NCBI GenBank assembly: GCA_002329665.1
Contig: DCTV01000022.1
Span: forward strand, 1 to 15,185
From: Christensenella sp. UBA1431
GTDB lineage: Bacteria; Bacillota; Clostridia; Christensenellales; UBA1431
DNA length: 15,185 bases
Reading direction: 5' to 3'
Shown here: one piece after another, positions 12,552 to 15,185 of the stretch
How the letters are laid out: each line of letters opens with the position of its first letter
Numbering within the stretch: position 1 is the stretch's first letter
Position numbers and translations under genes: made by a program
The notes under the pieces: model-generated
What the model was told of the DNA's origin: nothing
Databases searched by the model: none
Seen by the model: only the letters and a program-made list of their open reading frames with translations

Positions 12552-12582
12552 AAAGAAATTCCCGGGCCGGGCGCGGGCCCGG
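12552..12582 (-). terminator. Probable terminator of the two-component operon
   Basis: Minus strand: GC-rich hairpin with arms 12576-12582 and 12562-12568, then the T-rich stretch AATTTCTTTC at about 12552-12561. It lies 60 bases after the histidine kinase stop and just before the ribosome site of the universal-stress-like gene. Confidence 0.5.
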
Positions 12583-12642
12583 AGAAACGGCTGTGGTTGC
12601 CGCCTGTGTTCATTCCTATGCGCCGCGCCGCGCCCATGATTC

Positions 12643-14448
12643 CTACGGTTTCGGCCCACCCGTTTCCCTGCCCGGCGCGTCCTCCCGCCGCAGGGTGAAC
12701 GTGAACTTCGAGCCCTTGCCTTCCTCGCTCTCGGCCCTGATCGTCTCGCCCATCATCCCGAGGACCTCCCGCGCGATCGAAAGGCCCAGGCCCGTTCCGG
12801 CGCCCGCGCGCGCCTTGTCCCGCTTATAGAACCTGTCGAACAGGCGGGGGAGGTCCTCTTTGGCGATCCCGGCGCCCTCGTCCTCCACGGCGACGTAGAG
12901 CCTTTCTTCGTCCCAGGTCACGCGGATGCCGACGCGCCCGTTCTCCGGCGTGTACTTCACCGCGTTGTCCAGCAGGATAACGAGCACCTGCTCGACCCGG
13001 TCGGCGTTGGTCCAGGCCCGCGGGCAGTCGCCTCCGGCGATGGTCAGCGAGTATTCGAGCCCGACCTCCTCGATCAGGTTGCGCGTGCGTTCGCCCACTT
13101 CCCTGATAAGGCGCACGACGTCCACCGGCGCGCACCTCACCGACACCGTCCCCGACTGGAGCCTGGAGAGTTCGAGCAGGTCGTCGATCAGCCTTGACAG
13201 GCGCATGGTCTCGCGCAGGATATAGCCGTAATACCGCTGCTTGTCGTTTTCGGACTTCACCACGCCGTCGTGCAGGGCCTCGGCCAGACCGCGCACGCCC
13301 GAGAGCGGCGTGCGCAGCTCGTGGGACACGTTGGCCACGTAATCGCGCTGCATCTGCTCGAGCCGCTCGGATTCGGTGACGTCCCTGAACAGGCCGACGG
13401 CGCCGACAGTCTTCCCCGCCTCGTCCTCGAGGGGCGTAATCGATACGCGCAGCACTGCGCCCTCCGTGTCCAGCGTGCGCAGGAGGGGACATCTTTCCCT
13501 GAGCACGTGGTCGAAGTCGTCCCATATGAGAGGGTCGGGGATGAGGGCGCCGCGCTGTTCGAAGCGCGCGCCGGCCCCGTGCCCGAACATCCTGAGGACG
13601 GCCGGGTTCGTGTGGGTGATCGCGCCCTTTGCGTCTACGGCGACGAGCCCTTCCCCGAGCCCGTCGAGCGTGTGCCGGAGCCTGTTGCGCTCGATCACCA
13701 GCGACGATATCGTGGCCGAGAGCTGCCGGGCGAGATAGTTGAACGCCTGGCCGAGCTGCCCGAGTTCGCCCTTCGCGCTTTCGTCGGCGCGCGCCGAATA
13801 ATCCCCCTCGGCCATGTTCAGGGCCACGTCGCGCATCCGGTTGATGGGGCGGACCATATGCCGCGCGGCGAAATAGGACGGCACGAGCATGATGAGAAAA
13901 GCGATGAGCGTGCTGAAATAAAGCGAATTGTACAGCGCGCTCAGCGATTCGTTGAGTTCGACCAGCGGCTTGGTGAGCAGCACGGCGCCGGCGACCCCGT
14001 CTTTGTGACGGACCGGTATGCCCACGACGATGTAGTCCCTCCCCGTGGTTAAAGAATGCGCCTGCAAAACGGCCTGCTCCCCCGACGCCACCTCGTGCAC
14101 GGTGGACGAAAGGAGCTGTTTGAAGTCCTCGGTTGTCCCGTCTTCGAAATCCCCCGGCTGCAGTTCGCTGAAGGTCCCGCCCTGCACGTCGTAGACGTGC
14201 ACGCTCGCGCCCAGCGTGGACGAGTTGGAGATCATGGCCTGCACGACGCGCGCAGGGACGAACCCGTCGAGGTACTGCGACATCAGGTCCGCGAAATACT
14301 GGGCGCGCGGGACGAGGTCCGAAGCCGTCATCTTCGCGACCACGGAGCGCGCCGAAATGACGTAGATGATCGTGGTGAACGCGGCGGACAACAGGATCGT
14401 CGCCGCGATGAGAAGGAGTATCCGCCGTAAGAATACGCTCTTAATCAA
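12643..14448 (-). CDS. Membrane sensor histidine kinase (HAMP-PAS-HisKA-HATPase; WalK/PhoR/ResE-like)
   Basis: This 601-aa kinase is complete. TM1 is about 8-33, an extracytoplasmic sensor domain spans about 35-172, and TM2 is about 176-196. HAMP follows (197-250, MVRPINRMRDVALNMAEGDY), then a PAS domain (about 255-358, LDGLGEGLVAVDAKGAITHT then NPAVLRMFG). HisKA has the phospho-acceptor His376 in NVSHELRTPLSG. The ATPase domain has LLDNAVKYTPE (N-box, Asn495), DEGAGI (523-528), FDRFYKRDKARAG (537-549) and GTGLGLSI (551-558). It presumably reads an envelope signal and phosphorylates the adjacent regulator; the signal is unknown. It starts with TTG 14446-14448, overlapping the regulator's TGA by 4 bases (TTGA), with GAGGTAAA upstream. 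Layout resembles PhoR/WalK; sequence alone does not decide. Confidence 0.93.
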   Translation of the reverse strand: MIKSVFLRRILLLIAATILLSAAFTTIIYVISARSVVAKMTASDLVPRAQYFADLMSQYLDGFVPARVVQAMISNSSTLGASVHVYDVQGGTFSELQPGDFEDGTTEDFKQLLSSTVHEVASGEQAVLQAHSLTTGRDYIVVGIPVRHKDGVAGAVLLTKPLVELNESLSALYNSLYFSTLIAFLIMLVPSYFAARHMVRPINRMRDVALNMAEGDYSARADESAKGELGQLGQAFNYLARQLSATISSLVIERNRLRHTLDGLGEGLVAVDAKGAITHTNPAVLRMFGHGAGARFEQRGALIPDPLIWDDFDHVLRERCPLLRTLDTEGAVLRVSITPLEDEAGKTVGAVGLFRDVTESERLEQMQRDYVANVSHELRTPLSGVRGLAEALHDGVVKSENDKQRYYGYILRETMRLSRLIDDLLELSRLQSGTVSVRCAPVDVVRLIREVGERTRNLIEEVGLEYSLTIAGGDCPRAWTNADRVEQVLVILLDNAVKYTPENGRVGIRVTWDEERLYVAVEDEGAGIAKEDLPRLFDRFYKRDKARAGAGTGLGLSIAREVLGMMGETIRAESEEGKGSKFTFTLRREDAPGRETGGPKP

Positions 14449-15137
14449 GGGTTTACCTCAAACTTGTAGCCGACGCCGTAAATCGTCCTGATCGCGAAGG
14501 GCGCGCCCTCCTGCGGGAGTTTCTGGCGGATGCGCTTGATCTGGGTGTCCACGGCGCGCGTGTCCCCGAAATAGTCGTAGCCCCACACCTTCGAGAGGAT
14601 CTGCTCCCGGTCGAACACCTGCCCGGGGTGCGACGCGAGGAGGTGCAGTATCTCGACTTCCTTGGGCGTGCAGGGGAGCACGGCCTGGTCCATGCGCACC
14701 TCGTAATGGTTCAGGTTGATCTCCAGCCCGCCGTAACGGATCACCGGCACGTCCTCCCGCCTGGGCTCGCCCGTGCGCCTCAGCACGGCCTTGATGCGCG
14801 CGACGACCTCCCGCGGGCTGAACGGCTTGACGATATAGTCGTCCGCCCCCAGCTCGAGGCCCAGTATCCTGTCGATCTCCTCGCCCCTTGCCGTGAGCAT
14901 GATGATGGGCACGCTGCTTTTTTTCCTGATCTGCTTGCAGACGTCCGTGCCGGTGACGCCGGGCATCATCAGGTCCAGCACGATCAGGTCCGGCTGTTCC
15001 GTCTGCGCGAGCGTTACGGCCTGCTCGCCGTCGTACGCGGAGACGTGCGTGAAGCCCTCCGCCTCCAGGTACATGCGCAGGGTCTCGTGGATAATCGACT
15101 GGTCGTCGCAGATCAATACGTGGTGCGTTTTGGACAT
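14445..15137 (-). CDS. OmpR/PhoB-family response regulator
   Basis: This 230-aa regulator has a receiver domain (1-120) with the acidic pair Asp11-Asp12, phospho-acceptor Asp55 in LIVLDLMMPG, Thr82 in IMLTARG and Lys104 in YIVKPFSP. A C-terminal winged-helix domain follows (about 130-227: LEINLNHYEV, TPKEVEILHLLASHPGQVFD, REQILSKVWGYDYFGDTRAV, DTQIKRIRQKL, IRTIYGVGYKFEV). It binds DNA as a dimer after phosphorylation by its cognate kinase, here the overlapping downstream gene. Targets are unknown; WalR, PhoB and ResD-like regulators share this layout. The ATG 15135-15137 lacks a canonical AGGAGG site: the leader just before it is the palindrome CGGGGGCCCCCG (15139-15150). Confidence 0.94.
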   Translation of the reverse strand: MSKTHHVLICDDQSIIHETLRMYLEAEGFTHVSAYDGEQAVTLAQTEQPDLIVLDLMMPGVTGTDVCKQIRKKSSVPIIMLTARGEEIDRILGLELGADDYIVKPFSPREVVARIKAVLRRTGEPRREDVPVIRYGGLEINLNHYEVRMDQAVLPCTPKEVEILHLLASHPGQVFDREQILSKVWGYDYFGDTRAVDTQIKRIRQKLPQEGAPFAIRTIYGVGYKFEVNP

Positions 15138-15138
15138 A

Positions 15139-15175
15139 CGGGGGCCCCCGGTTCGTTCGGTCTTACCTTATTATA
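15139..15175 (-). promoter_or_regulatory. -10 box and GC palindrome in the leader of the response regulator
   Basis: Minus strand: perfect -10 TATAAT at 15170-15175; the matching -35 would lie beyond the right edge. The predicted leader is about 25 bases and ends in a perfect 12-bp palindrome, CGGGGGCCCCCG (15139-15150), ending one base before the ATG. If it folds or pairs between molecules it would cover the only G-rich candidate ribosome site. Confidence 0.5.
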
Positions 15176-15185
15176 ATCGGCGGGC

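Noticed and set aside
13270..14052. A 260-codon plus-strand open frame opposite the histidine kinase
   Set aside because: Antisense shadow of the HAMP/PAS/HisKA region; composition is typical of reverse-complement reading.

Overview
The window reads as chromosomal DNA from a GC-rich member of the Clostridia (Bacillota). Evidence: strong AGGAGG-type ribosome sites, TTGACA/TATAAT promoters set in A/T-rich intergenic DNA, and a gene repertoire (PadR, DUF2089, the SHOCT-like/DUF360 envelope group, tsaE-tsaB-rimI) typical of that phylum. No genus can be assigned from sequence alone. All 17 genes I can support lie on the minus strand, so each operon reads from high to low coordinates. The long plus-strand open frames are GC-rich shadows.

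Reading in the direction of transcription: (1) 15185-12643, a two-component system: an OmpR-type response regulator overlapping a TTG-started membrane histidine kinase by 4 bases, closed by a likely terminator. (2) 12530-12099, a small universal-stress-protein-like gene. (3) 11902-10398, an envelope-stress-like operon: a DUF2089 zinc-ribbon/HTH protein, a SHOCT-like protein, a 93-aa protein that looks like a paralogue of the preceding protein's C-terminal half, and a four-helix DUF360 (YvlD-like) membrane protein. (4) 10227-9332, a divergent DeoC-family aldolase with its own promoter and terminator. (5) 9304-7377, an ArsR regulator and an FGGY carbohydrate kinase. (6) 7376-6376, a lone PadR regulator with a palindrome over its promoter, flanked on both sides by hairpin- and repeat-rich non-coding DNA. 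(7) 6397-4691, tsaE-tsaB-rimI (tRNA t6A modification and S18 acetylation), with stop/start overlaps. (8) 4675-993, an alpha/beta hydrolase, a membrane-anchored MurF-like ligase and D-Ala-D-Ala ligase, a cell-wall precursor operon behind a near-consensus promoter. (9) 970-481, a DUF4870-type membrane protein with promoter and terminator. (10) 300-1, the N-terminal 100 codons of NADP-isocitrate dehydrogenase, cut by the window edge.

Much of the window concerns the cell envelope: wall precursor synthesis, an envelope-type operon, small membrane proteins and a sensor kinase. The most unusual points are the shared modules inside the DUF2089 operon, the near-leaderless GTG start of that operon, the MurF-like ligase whose usual N-terminal substrate domain is replaced by membrane helices, the altered phosphate-contact motifs in both the kinase and the aldolase of the sugar region, and a six-hairpin array between the kinase and padR. 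No CRISPR array, transposase, prophage, tRNA or rRNA was seen.
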